Of a DNA stretch of 62,000 bases, positions 29,757 to 40,374 are shown one piece after another (position 1 is the first letter of the stretch; every line of letters begins with the position of its first letter). The position numbers and the translations under genes were made by a program. This DNA comes from Mesostigma viride. Taxonomy: Eukaryota; Streptophyta; Mesostigmatophyceae; Mesostigmatales; Mesostigmataceae. The stretch spans positions 700,176 through 762,175 of the forward strand of contig RPFO01000084.1 of assembly GCA_009746045.1 (NCBI GenBank). The letters run 5' to 3'. The notes beneath the pieces are model-generated. The model searched no databases, was not told the origin of the DNA, and saw only the letters and a program-made list of their open reading frames with translations.

Positions 29757-31491
29757 GGAAGGGGCTGGTCAGGTCCCACTGATTAATTTCAGGACCACTC
29801 ACCTATCACGTGCAGTAACCAGGACGGTTAAGCGTGTGCAAGTGTGCCAGGGGCAGGAGCCCTTGGTTGATGACCTCATATTGCCAGCTGCTAGTCATCC
29901 AAGCAGTTTGGGCATTGGTCCTCACTCACTTGCTGGACACAGCCCTATCAACTACCAAGGCCTGGTGAAGCTCATGTCCTCTCCCATTATGTGTCCCCAG
30001 GTCACACTGGGTCTGATTAAATCTGGGGAGGACTGGATCTCCAAGAAATGCGTGGAACCTGTCAATGACCTGCCTCCTGCACGACGTCTACTCAAGCTCA
30101 AGTTTGTCATCAAGATGAAGGAGGTGGACGGGGTCAAGGTACCACATGTCAGGCCAGTGCTGAATGAGTTCAAGGGTACTGGTGAGTGCACTGCTGAGGA
30201 GTTGTATACCCCTGGCATGCTGCATGACACTTGGAGGCTGCTGCTGTGTGTATTTCTAGGCCTTCTCAACAAGGGCTTGGACTATGGCTCAGTGGTGGTA
30301 GACTTCAAGAGGGCATTTCTGGAGGGGATGCAGATGTGGCACAGGAAAAGTGGGAGGGCAAGACGCCTTTCTATGTCAGGGTGCCTGCTGTATGGAAAAG
30401 GGACATCACACTGAGTTCCTTAAAATCCTCAAGGGCCTGGAGGGCCTGAGGTCAAGTCCAATAATCTGGAGGGAGACTCTCAACCGTTTCCTGAAGGAGC
30501 ATTGCAACTTGAAGGTCTCTCCTGTAGACCCCTGTCTGTTTCTGGGGCAATGGGAAGGCCTGCCAGTGTATGCTTCGCTGCACGGGGATGACCTACATCT
30601 GATAGCTCCCACGTCGTGGCTTAAGGAGCTGATCTCCATCATTAAGTCCAAGTTTCCTCTGGGTAGGGAGCAATGGCAGGTGGAGAATGAGCCTCTGCTG
30701 TTTGTGGGCATGGAGGCCACACTGGTGAAGAAGGGGGGGAGTGGCGTATGCTGCTGGTGGGGGGCAATGATTATCAAGAGACCCTCATTAGCAAGCTTCC
30801 TCCAACCATCACACAGGCACTGTGTCCCATGGTGAGGGGCATGGTTGCTTGGGTGGCAGGCATTTCCAGGCCAGACCTTATGGTCATAGCCAGGTTGCCT
30901 GATGACATGCTGGTGGAGCTAGGGTCTGCCAAGGTGGCTGATCAGGTCAGGGCTTCATCTGGCATTCTGTTGTCTGCAGTGGATTTATCACAACCCATTT
31001 GCATGGAGCTGTATGTGGATAGCTCAATGGACAGCAGGCAGGTCTCCAAGGTCAGGGGCAGGGCTGCAGGGCTCTTTGTGCTCAGACAGGAAGGCCTGGG
31101 GAGTTTGGTGAGCTGGTTTAGTCGCCTGCACAAACGGGTGGCTGTCAGCAGTGATGTGGCAGAATGCAGGGCTATTTGTGAAGGCATTCACACAAGCCTT
31201 TATCTGAAGGAGTTGCTTCATCAGATGACTTCTAACACTCCTTGGCCACTTCAGGTTACCACTCTTCTAAAAACAGACTCCATGGGGATGGTGCAGTTTG
31301 TGCACAGGCAGATGGCCAGAAGTAGGGACTTGGATTATCTCCTTCTTAAGGAGTTGTCCTCCTTGGCCAATATTGAGCATATCCCTGGGGTTGACAATCC
31401 TGCTGATGCTTTGACCAAGCTAGTGCAGAAGGCAGCAGTGCAATACAAGGTTCTTCAGTCTCTGATGGACCCATCTCAGCAAGCTGTCTAA
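29626..31491 (+). pseudogene. reverse transcriptase and RNase H of element 1, frameshifted
   Basis: Copia-type RT: LKFVIKMKEVDGVKV, VVVDFKRAFLEG (motif A Asp), LKGLEGLRSSPIIW (copia LYGLKQSPRAW equivalent), YASLHGDDLHLI (motif C; Gly-Asp-Asp where copia has Val-Asp-Asp). RNase H: ELYVDSSMD, LVSWFSRLHKRVAVSSDVAE, then HIPGVDNPADALTK near the end. Frame changes occur around 30325, 30410 and 30760. No envelope-like ORF follows; 31492-32440 is 3' untranslated sequence. Confidence 0.8.
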
Positions 31492-32440
31492 GCTGGTGCA
31501 TGGTTATAGGGCATTGGAGAGCAGATTGTGTGGTAGTGTCAGCATTGTGACTGGCATAATACCTGTATTTTAGTCTGTACTAAGGCTCATGGACCATGGT
31601 ACACTCACTCTGATTTTAATCAGGATACAGCCAGGTTTTGGCTGGGGTTCATGCTGTTGACTACACAAGGTTGACAGGTCCATTACAGACCATGTATTCT
31701 ATTTTAAAAGAAATGTATATTTGTACATACTTCTCACAATGGTCTGGGAACCTTTATTCTGGGGTTTATAGGGCGGGGTTCGATTCCCTGGTATTATGTT
31801 TCTACAAGCTGGCCTGTTCAGGTGTTTGCCTGTTCAGACTTCCCTAGTTCCCCAGGGCAGGATTTAATTGTTGCCTATGTGTTTCATTTTGTCATTTGTT
31901 TGCTGTGGCAGTTTACCATCTGGCAAGTAGACGGGCGCCGTAAGACGGGCGCCAATAGACCCCTGTTGAGAGAATGACAGGCAAACTATTGTAATACGCC
32001 TTACTTTGTCAAGTGGTATTTTAATTGTCATGGATTTATTGTACTTATATTGAATATGTACTGGGTTTTATGGGATTAGTATCTGGGATTAATGTAACTC
32101 ACCGCCAGAAGGTCATTGTACTGGAGGCTCTACCGAGGTGATGGGATTAATTCCTGGAGAAGACCTCATAGAATTAACCTGTATGTATTTAATTTTGTGT
32201 GCTTCTAATATCTGGTGGTACTCTGTAATGCCACTTCCATAGGTTTTTATCCATTTCTCATGGAATGGTTTTCCCTGTGGCAGATCTGTTTCTTTTCCAG
32301 TTCCTTAAAAGAAAGGCTGGGGGAATGGCAATGGCCATTAAAGACATCTGTTCAAGCTTCAAGCTGGAGTGAAGGACATTTCAAGCTACTTCAAGGGTCC
32401 CTGGCAGGGGATGTGATCCCTAAAGAAAAGAAGGGATTGG

Positions 32441-33057
32441 AGTTAACGTAAAGGATTTACGTTAGATGGATAGAGATTGTTACGCTCTTTCCAACGGCAC
32501 CTTGAACGCCTCATTTGGTTAAGGAACGTAAAAGTTATGACGTTTCCTAGGCTGTGCCGACAGTACCCGGCGCGCCACTGTGGGCGCGTACGGACACAGG
32601 ATGTACAAGTGTCACTTTGATAGTCCGCAGGACGTTGACAGGACTTGTACAGGACTTGATGGTCAATTGATAGGTAGGCGCACTGTAGCGCGCCAGGACC
32701 TATGAGACAATTGATGCTGACTAGTGTACGGATAGGTCCACAGGACTAGCCGTATGGACAATTGATAGATCTGCGCGCCAAAGGCGTGCCAGAGTCTGTG
32801 TAATCAATTGATTGACAGTTCGGCTGTGACAGTGCAGCTGATTACTTGGACGCGTCCCTAACAACCTATATGTGTGACTTGGTCGCACCGGGACGCTAGT
32901 TCTTGCGTGCACGTTCTCTGGGCACTGCGACCCTGTCGCCTGTGCTGCGTGCAGTCTTGGAAGTGACGTGACTTACGTCTGTGTTTCCTTGTTATTAATA
33001 AAGGCAACTTCCTGCAAGAACCATGGCGGAATTCGTGGCATTCTCACTCTTACAACT
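32441..33057 (+). repeat. 3' LTR of element 1
   Basis: 617 bp with AGTT...AACT ends, followed by the target duplication CCTAA and then the continuation of element X. Confidence 0.9.
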
Positions 33058-33062
33058 CCTAA

Positions 33063-33162
33063 GGTTGTTTGAAGCCCACACCTTCCGGCACACTCTCTGC
33101 AATGATTTGTAGACGAGGGTGCCGACTGAGCTGACATCTAGAGTAATATTGGTGACATTGGG
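33063..33162 (+). repeat. foldback element X, left arm part 2
   Basis: GGTTGTTTGAAGCCC to GGTGACATTGGG. The inverted counterpart is 50931-51030 (CCCCACTGTCACC...GGGCTTCAAACC). The centre of X was an ATATATA tract, now filled with LINEs and foldback F. Confidence 0.8.
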
Positions 33163-33168
33163 ATATAT

Positions 33169-34216
33169 TTAAAAAATATAATTACTTACAACAGAGTGAA
33201 ATCACTCAAACCAAAGCAAACGCCCAGCTATAAACCTATGTACAGAGCCATGTCAAAGCTCTATACTACGATAAGACCAATGGAAACGCCTAACGGGAGG
33301 AACCTAATAGCCCTGCTGCACCGCAAAATCAGCCCGCGTACGGCGGAGCATGATGTCAGCCATGGCCCGAGTCAGCGCCACCGACAAGCGCTGACGCCAA
33401 TATGACGTCCAGGTCCGCGCCGACCATGGGGCCCGCTGGCCCTCCAGGTCCAGCCGGTCCTCCCGGAGCCGGCAACACTCCTTGAAGAAGGCGGAGGTCA
33501 GCCCTGGGCCCCATGGCCCCAAACTCCTCCAGGACAAAGGGCACCACACGATGGTGCCCGACGTCGCCGTAGGCCAGGAGCTTGGCCCGCTCCGCCCAGT
33601 CCGCCGTGTAACCTGCCGTGAGGGAGGCCCCAGCCACGTGGCTAAGAGCCAAGGGCCGCGCCACCGAAACGTCAATGAGCAGATGCCGGCCACCCCCCTC
33701 AAAGTCCAGCACCACGATGTCAGGCCGGTGGTTGGGGGATCGAATAGAAGGCAGCGCCATCCGCATCCTCGGACCGGATGTTCGCGTGGGGGAAAACCGA
33801 CCGAATCATGGCGAGCACCACCGTCAGGAGGACAGTATGCAAATACAAATACCAATTCTGATTCTGTTGGCCCCCCATGCAGGCAAGGTAGTGAGTCCCC
33901 GTGGGATCCAGCGGCTGCCCACAGCTACCACAAGGCCGCCCGGCCGGAACAAGAGGCTGCGGGGCAAATAGCTGGTGCCGGAGCGCCACCGAGTAGTGGC
34001 TGGGAGCCAAGGCGAATGGGGGGGCCATGGGAAGAGCACGAAGGTACGCCGAGCCCACACTCCGCAAGGAAAGCGAGAACAGCCACGCACGTCCCTGGGC
34101 GTTGAGGTCCGCGAAAAGAGCAATCCAATCAGCCGTGTGCAGAATACCCGCCTAGGTTTTCTTGTGTTTATCGATGACGCGAGCAGGGAATGCGTCGGGA
34201 GATTGAACGGCGAACG
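33169..34216 (-). mobile_element. LINE family A, truncated copy A3
   Basis: From the 3' tail (TTAAAAAATATAATTAC) back to AACGGCGAACG. Target duplication TTGGGATATAT at 33158-33168 and 34217-34227. Inserted tetramers include TCGA at 33740-33743 and CCCT near 33505. The truncation point is close to that of copy A4. Confidence 0.9.
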
Positions 34217-34235
34217 TTGGGATATATATCGATAG

Positions 34236-34752
34236 GTGCATCCCTGAGGCGGCGGGCTACACGGCGGCCGGATCGGGCTGAGCGGGCCAAGCTCACAGCC
34301 TATGGGGACGCCGGGCACTGGGAAAGGTGGGCCACCGGGTGGTGCGGCCTTTGTCTTGGAGGAGTTCGGGGCCATGGGCCGGGCCCTGATGACCGCCGGC
34401 TTCGATCTTTAAGGAGTACTGCCGGCTCCGGGAGGACCGCCTGGACGTGGAGGGCCATCGGGCCCCTTTAATAGTCAGCGCGGACCTGGACATCGTATTG
34501 GCGCCAACGCCTTTCGGTAGCGATTACCCGGGCTATGGCCGCATGACATCTTGCTCCGCCGCACACGAGCTGACTTTGCAGCGCAGCACGGTTATTAGGC
34601 TGTTTTACTTCATTCCGTGGTGTGGATCGAGTGTCCCATGCCGGCCGTAGTTGTTTTGTCGTGGTATCTCTTAATTGTTACAGTAGCGTTGGCTGTGTAC
34701 ATATTTTTGCGTTGGTGCCTTTACTCCATGATGTAAGTAATTATATTTTTAA
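34236..34752 (+). mobile_element. LINE family C fragment (diverged relative of A)
   Basis: Resembles the last 160 codons of family A (AERAKL, VLEEFGAMG, DRLD-like segments) but with many substitutions and a different 3' UTR. The terminal GTAAGTAATTATATTTTTAA is shared. A 14-bp target duplication ATATATATCGATAG lies at 34222-34235 and 34753-34766. Confidence 0.8.
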
Positions 34753-34760
34753 ATATATAT

Positions 34761-35466
34761 CGATAGACGTGTATCCGATGGCATAACGTAACGATAGATA
34801 CCACGGACATGGTTAGAGGTCGATCCGCCCTATGGTCGACCCGTAGTTCGGCCCACTACGATGAACTTCAGGCCGTAGTAACTTAGTGACGGGTAAATTT
34901 GGGCCACAAGAGTGGATCAGCCATGCAGCTGGTGCCGACCTAGTGGCACTGCTTGGCATAAAGGCAGCGAGGATGGAGGTCGGATGACAGGTTTGGACGT
35001 TGTCAATCACTCGACGTAACCTCAACGTATTCTAAATGAATTAATGAATCCATGTCTGTAATAACCCTTTATGTATCATGAACACATGCGAAGAACTCAA
35101 GAAGGTAAATTATAATGCCCCAGGGCCTACGCTGTGATCACAGCAAGTAGCCCATAGCATAGTGAATATATTCCATTCTCGATCAGGCAGGTATCAACCC
35201 CGGGACGATAGTCCCGCATTTAGGAGGAGACGATCTTTCCCAGCGTGCCTGGCTGATAGGCTTGGCACGTTACACTAGTTGGGAAAGATCGTCTCCTCCT
35301 AAATGCAGGACTATCGTCCTGGGGTTGATACCTGCCTGAGAATGGAATATATTCACTATGCTATGGGCTACTTGCTGTGATCACAGCGTAGGCCCTGCAT
35401 TATGGGGCATTCTAATTTACCTTCTTGAGTTCTTCGCATGTGATCATGATATACACAAAGGGTTAT
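34761..35466. repeat. foldback element F, left arm, loop and inner right arm
   Basis: 34761-35060 is the inverted counterpart of 43148-43452, and 35062-35250 of about 35280-35466. The loop is near 35258. Joined across the insertions at 35467-43147, F is one palindrome of about 1 kb with arms near 490 bp, ends CGATAG...CTATCG, flanked by ATATATAT. No coding capacity. The arms differ by small insertions: GATC at 35181-35184 (left only), GTAC near 43405 (right only), TA in CTATAG near 43268. Confidence 0.85.
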
Positions 35467-36107
35467 AGTTAACGTAAAGGATTTACGTTAGATGGATAGA
35501 GATTGTTACGCTCTTTCCAACGGCACCTTGAACGCCTCATTTGGTTAAGGAACGTAAAAGTTATGACGTTTCCTAGGCTGTGCCGACAGTACCCGGCGCG
35601 CCACTGTGGGCGCGTACGGACACAGGATGTACAAGTGTCACTTTGATAGTCCGCAGGACGTTGACAGGACTTGTACAGGACTTGATGGTCGATTGATAGG
35701 TAGGCGTGCTGTAGCGCGCCAGGACCTATGAGACAATTGATGCTGACTAGTGTACGGGTAGGTCCACAGGACTAGCCGTATGGACAATTGATAGATCTGC
35801 GCGCCAAAGGCGTGCCAGAGTCTGTGTAATCAATTGATTGACAGTTCAGCTGTGACAGTGCAGCTGAATACTTGGACGCGTCCCTAGCAAGCTATATGAG
35901 TGACTTGGTCACACCGGGACGCTAGTTCTTGCGTGCACGTTCTCTTGGCACTGCGACCCTGTCGTCTGTGCTGCGTGCAGTCTTGGAAGTGACGTGACTT
36001 ACGTCTGTGTTTCCTTGTTATTAATAAAGGCAACTTCCTGCAAGAACCATGGCGGAATTCGTGGCATTCTCACCCTCACAACTCGTATTACACGCTCTGT
36101 TAAAAAG

Positions 36108-36818
36108 ATGCCAAATTCTGAAGAATTCCGGATTCCCGATGACGAGGAAATAGCCGCTCCGCCGGCTGGTCCTTCGTCAAGACCGACTGCGCCGTCGTGG
36201 CAGCAATTGCTCGACGAAGTTACGATCTCGCTCGACGAGCTTCATCGTCAACAGCGCGCAGCTCATCCATTGCTCGGGGATAACCCCGAGGACCCCGATT
36301 TGCCAGCACTGGTGCCGGCAATCCGCAACCTGTTGGACCAGATTCGAAACATTTTATCGACATTTACGGTCCAGGTGCGGGGAGGTTTGCGGTCGGTGAC
36401 CGAAGTCACGACTGCCATTGAGGAGTTGGACAACGTCCTCTCTTCACTCACCGGTTACCAGAGAAACCTGCAAAACTGGGCATCGCTACGCACGGGGGGC
36501 GCGCCGGCGGTGTCAACAAATTTGTTTCAAGATCTTGCGCTGCTATCGCTGCTCACTCGCGGCGTACGCAGTCGTGAGCGCCAGGTTTTAATTAACCTGG
36601 TGGCATTTCTCGCATCTGTGCGAGAGTGGATTCCCGCGGGGTGGGAATTGTTGACGATCTTTACACATCCTCTGCGCCTCGTCGCGCGTCGGCGCGTCGC
36701 AACTTACGCGGCGGGGAGCACACCGGTTTTAATACATACCGGTGCAGGTCCGGAGCTGGATATGGAGGATCGTGAGTTCGTATACACGTACTGCGACTTC
36801 AGGGGCCTTGACTACTAG
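36108..36818 (+). CDS. unknown protein encoded before gag in the LTR element family
   Basis: 236 codons from ATG 36108, 25 bp after the 5' LTR; I chose this ATG because it is the first one inside the element in the long frame. N-terminal part is acidic and Pro-rich (EFRIPDDEEIAAPPAGP), followed by a likely helical region (LLDEVTISLDELHRQQR, VTTAIEELDNVLSSL) with repeated hydrophobic spacing, and a hydrophobic stretch VLINLVAFLASV. I see no zinc finger, protease or envelope features. It could be a capsid-like or regulatory protein. The conserved position in two copies suggests it is a real element gene. Ends 167 bp before gag. Confidence 0.65.
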   Translation: MPNSEEFRIPDDEEIAAPPAGPSSRPTAPSWQQLLDEVTISLDELHRQQRAAHPLLGDNPEDPDLPALVPAIRNLLDQIRNILSTFTVQVRGGLRSVTEVTTAIEELDNVLSSLTGYQRNLQNWASLRTGGAPAVSTNLFQDLALLSLLTRGVRSRERQVLINLVAFLASVREWIPAGWELLTIFTHPLRLVARRRVATYAAGSTPVLIHTGAGPELDMEDREFVYTYCDFRGLDY

Positions 36819-36985
36819 TCGGCCTAATTTTCTTTTGCAGTACTCGTCGACATTTTTTTGTCGAATTTTCAGCGGCAATTCGCGGGGCGGCAGCGACACC
36901 GGCGCAGGCGGCAGTGACGACACAAATTTTGTACATATTTTCTGCTGCTTTGCTAAGGTGTTCTTTGAATAGCTTGTAGTGCAGG

Positions 36986-38104
36986 ATGGCTGAGGGACGC
37001 CGTAGCAAGGGCCCAGCCAGTGGGAATAATAATGGGGGTGCTGGTAGTGGAACCGCTCACGTAGATGACGTGGGGGTTACCGGAGAGATTACCAACCTTC
37101 CTCACAATAATAATAATGCACAAGCTGTTCATGGCTTTGATCTCACCACACAGGGTCTTTTAATTGTCAATCAGCTGCAGCCTGTAACCTCAGACTCCAA
37201 GCCTAAGCAGGCTGAAGAGTTTGTGGAAGGATTGGAAGGGTTCCCTAGCTTGTACGGTGGTACAAATTACTATCAAATCTGGATAGGAAGTAGCACTTTT
37301 GGCAAGTGTACTGACCAGATTAAGGACCTGACCAGGGAGTGCAAGAAGGCCAATAAGGCCTGGGCACTGTACGTAGCTGAGCTGAAGGAGCTGCTGGAAG
37401 ACCAACGCAAGAAGGTCGGCATCCATTGGCAGGACAAGTATCAAGGGTGGGAGGTCAAGGGGGACCTGATCCAGAACTTTCTCAACTATTGTAAGATGGT
37501 TGAGGAGGGCAGGGCTCACGGCTTTAATGTCGCTGATAACATAGCCCTAACCAACTGGCTCAAGGTTTCTGGGCTGGATAAGGCGACACGTGGCTCCTTA
37601 AAAGTCATGTGTGCCCCACACTCTACCCTGAAGGCCTACAAGGTCATCATTAAACAAGCACTCGAGGCAGAGGAGCTGTTTGAGGGTGGAGTGCCAGCAG
37701 TGAAGGCTACCCAGGCAGGCGGGCGTACCCAGGGTGGCTCCAAGACGTCTGAGGCTGACCGAAGCCAAGGAGGGCGTAGGGGCAACCATAACAAGCGCAA
37801 GGGAGATCATTCACCTGATTCTGACAGGAGGTCACACTCCAAGTCGGTGTTCAGGCGGGTGGGTGGTCAGCCCAAGCAGGGCAACGCGTCTGACAATGGG
37901 GGCAGTGGCCAGGGCAAGTCCAAGATACAATGCTACCTGTGCAAGGGGTGGGGGCACATCAAGAAGGAGTGTCCCAGCTTCAAGAAGTCCCAGGGCCAGG
38001 GCAGCAACAAGAATAACAACAACAACAACAAGAAGAACAACAACAAGTCCCAGGCAGGCCAGCCTTCAAAGGGCAGTCAGCAAGAAGACAACAAGGAGCA
38101 GTGA
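36986..38104 (+). CDS. Gag of element 2, with CCHC zinc knuckle
   Basis: 372 residues. N-terminus is Gly/Asn-rich and basic; residues about 75-235 form the capsid-like region (LEGFPSLYGGTNYYQIW, KELLEDQRKKVGIHW, DNIALTNWLKVSGL); the C-terminus is basic with a single knuckle CYLCKGWGHIKKEC at 316-329 and an Asn/Lys/Gln-rich tail. In retrotransposons this protein forms the particle and binds RNA. It ends at TGA 38102-38104. The next frame begins at 38246, so pol is not a simple read-through; in the gap at least one other frame is also closed by stops. Confidence 0.85.
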   Translation: MAEGRRSKGPASGNNNGGAGSGTAHVDDVGVTGEITNLPHNNNNAQAVHGFDLTTQGLLIVNQLQPVTSDSKPKQAEEFVEGLEGFPSLYGGTNYYQIWIGSSTFGKCTDQIKDLTRECKKANKAWALYVAELKELLEDQRKKVGIHWQDKYQGWEVKGDLIQNFLNYCKMVEEGRAHGFNVADNIALTNWLKVSGLDKATRGSLKVMCAPHSTLKAYKVIIKQALEAEELFEGGVPAVKATQAGGRTQGGSKTSEADRSQGGRRGNHNKRKGDHSPDSDRRSHSKSVFRRVGGQPKQGNASDNGGSGQGKSKIQCYLCKGWGHIKKECPSFKKSQGQGSNKNNNNNNKKNNNKSQAGQPSKGSQQEDNKEQ

Positions 38105-38245
38105 CTGTCTGAGGCAACCCCTACACACCTTAATTCACCCAAGGGGGAGGCCAGGTGCTCCAATGCAGATTTTATATCTGGGCAACAAGAGGGTGATCTC
38201 CAGGTTCAGTGTGGCCCCAGGTCACCTGGAGAGGTACAGGTTCCT

Positions 38246-40056
38246 ATGAAGACGTCCTTGACAGCTGGTGCAGCTGTAAGAATGTCTGACCCCATGCATC
38301 CTCGTGCTGGGCACGAGGGTGGACCTCTCATTTTGAGAGAAACCAATGTACAACCACAGAGGGGTGTGAAGGCCTCTGGTGGTATGCATGTGGTCCCTGC
38401 TGGCGGTCCAGGTGTTGGGCATGAGCAGGGTGACTCAGGCTCTGAGTCAGAACAGGATGGAAGTCAGCATGGTGATGCTGGACAACCTGACAGCACAGTC
38501 CTGACTGTGCCAGGGACTGCTTCCTCTGTGTACCAGGAGTTGGGTGCCCGAATCCACAACATGTTTGGGCATGCCACTTCTCTGTCAAACAACTTTGCCT
38601 TCCGTATGGGCAGGGCACCCCTTCTTAAGGCGTGTCAGCAAGCTGCCTCACGGTGTAAGTGCCAGTTGTCCTCCAACAAGCCCAGGAAATCACATGCCAA
38701 AGCTCTACCTCAGAGCATTGGTGATCTGCAGTGTGATATCCAACACATCAGGGGCATGCAACTGTTGGTGTGCGTGGACAGGTACACGAAATACAAGGTG
38801 CTGGAGCATTTACCTTCTATGAAGAACAGGTACTTGCTGGCTGCCCTGCAGAATGTAAGAGCCAAGTTTCCTACCACAAGGATCCAGGTGGACATGCAGT
38901 TTCAGCATCTCAAGGGTGATCCTACCCTTCCTGAGTTGCTGGTTACACCTAGGGAGGCTCATGGGCAGCAGGGTGCTATCGAGAGGGCAATCCAGGAGGT
39001 CAAGAAATTGATCATCTCTGAAGACTGGGTACCCTTGTCTGCACCTGCACTTGTCAGGAGTGCATGGCTGAGGAACGTGGAGCAGCAGCTGAACAGCAGG
39101 GTTAACTTCTACTATGATGGAGTTGCTGTCAGCCCAATGGGTCTATATCATGGCCTGTGCCCACCACATGTGCTGGAGGGCTGGAAACATGCTGCACATG
39201 TCACCTTTGCCAAGCTGAGGGAGAAGGACCGGGGTTGGAAGATGCTGGAGCCACAAGTGGGTCAGAAGGTCCTAGCTTGGAAGGAACCTAGCCTTTATGG
39301 CAAACGTGGTAGCTGGAGTCCTGGGGTGGTTACCCAGGTTGATGAAGCTAGCCACGCATGCTTGGTCAGCATGGAGGACGAACCAAAGCATGTGCACCGG
39401 CTGAGTTGGTCATATGTCAAGCCTAACCTGATGAATGAGGGCAGTCAGGCACAAGGCTCACAGGATCTGCAGGATTTTCAGGTCCCAGGTGACATCACTG
39501 ACGCAACGACCACATCTGTTGCAGGGGAATCTGTCAGCCCTGGCCAGGTTGCAGAGGTACTTGTTGAACAGGCTGCAAGGTCAACAGCTGGGGAGTCAAC
39601 TGTCAAGCCCAAGGCACTAACCAAGCCCAGGGGGACAAGTTTGGCTGGATTGATTGGGGCTCTACAAAGGGCCAAGAAGCAGCCCAAGGTAGCCAAGCTC
39701 AGGTGGCATGGCAATCTGGGGCTGGACACTGCCTTAGAGGTAGACACTAATTCTCAGGTTTCCATCATTGGGACCAGGGCTGCAGCAGGGTACAGCATGT
39801 CTGAACCCAGCTATCAGTTTGTGTCTGACTTCAGTGGCGGGGTACACGTGAAGGTACTGGGTGAGGTATTCATTCCTATCCTTGGACAGGACACTGCTTT
39901 TTGTGTCTTGGAGGGCTATCAAGGACCTGCTCTTCTGGGGCAGAATTTCCTATGCCAGGATGGAGTAGTGATCACGTCCTCTCTCCTGACTAAGGAAGGG
40001 GCTGGTCAGGTCCCACTGATTAATTTCAGGACCACTCACCTATCACCCTCACAACT
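38246..40056 (+). CDS. integrase followed by retropepsin-like domain (pol fragment) of element 2
   Basis: Open for 607 codons from 38246, the last few read into the next element. Residues 104-139: H..H...C-x-C zinc-binding-like region. Integrase core: D164, D216, E246. A C-terminal segment GKRGSWSPGVV around 352-362 and WSYVKP recall the small beta-barrel of retroviral-type integrases. Residues 497-570 look like a retropepsin: LEVDTNSQVSIIG, then VFIPILGQDTAFCVLEGY and ALLGQNF. The active-site triplet is Asp-Thr-Asn, not Asp-Thr/Ser-Gly. Normal copia order is protease then integrase, so this order is unusual. The RT part is deleted in this copy. Confidence 0.8.
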
Positions 40057-40121
40057 TGTCAAAATGTAGGACAGGTGGCAGGCTTAAAGATCGAATAATG
40101 CTTTACTGATTATATATATAT

Positions 40122-40374
40122 CGGCGCGGACCTGGACGTCATATTGGCGTCAGCGCTTGTCGGTGGCGCTGACTCGGGCCATGGCGGACATCATGCTCCG
40201 CCGTACGCGGGCTGATTTTGCGGTGCAGCAGGGCTATTAGGTTCCTCCCGTTAGGCGTTTCCATTGGTCTTATCGTAGTATAGAGCTTTGACATGGCTCT
40301 GTATATAGGTTTATAGCTGGGCGTTTGCTTTGGTTTGAGTGATTTCACTCTGCTGTAAGTAATTATATTTTTAA
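40122..40374 (+). mobile_element. LINE family A fragment A7 inside an LTR of element 3
   Basis: Starts TCGGCGCGGACC, ends with the family A 3' tail. It is flanked by TATATAT on both sides. The other LTR (42615-43137) has the empty site GATTATATATATTGAC at 42668-42683, so the insertion site is known exactly. Confidence 0.95.

Larger units (their letters stand above)
22753..33057 (+). mobile_element. LTR retrotransposon element 1 (copia-like pol, non-canonical LTR ends)
   Basis: Two 617-bp LTRs (22753-23369 and 32441-33057), flanked by the 5-bp duplication CCTAA (22748-22752 and 33058-33062). LTRs begin AGTT and end AACT. A purine tract (AAAGAAAAGAAGGGATTGG) precedes the 3' LTR. Internal order: an unknown ORF, gag with a zinc knuckle, integrase, protease, RT and RNase H. 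The LTRs differ at only a few positions (for example near 23033 and 32721). Gag is interrupted by a 2.5-kb LTR element and pol has several frameshifts, so this copy is not autonomous now. Confidence 0.9.
35467..40056 (+). mobile_element. LTR retrotransposon element 2 (same family as element 1), internally deleted
   Basis: 5' LTR 35467-36083; intact extra ORF, gag and integrase-protease. RT, RNase H and nearly all of the 3' LTR are missing. The sequence jumps from CACCTATCAC in pol to CCTCACAACT, the last ten bases of the LTR. The target duplication GTTAT at 35462-35466 and 43143-43147 shows that the right end is the true element end. Confidence 0.9.

Noticed and set aside
31638-31847. 69-codon frame after RNase H in element 1 as an extra gene
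   Set aside because: Short, AT-rich, without motifs, and in the expected 3' untranslated region before the 3' LTR.
36108-36818. ORF before gag as a retroviral envelope
   Set aside because: It is upstream of gag, has no signal peptide, no convincing C-terminal membrane anchor and no cleavage site.
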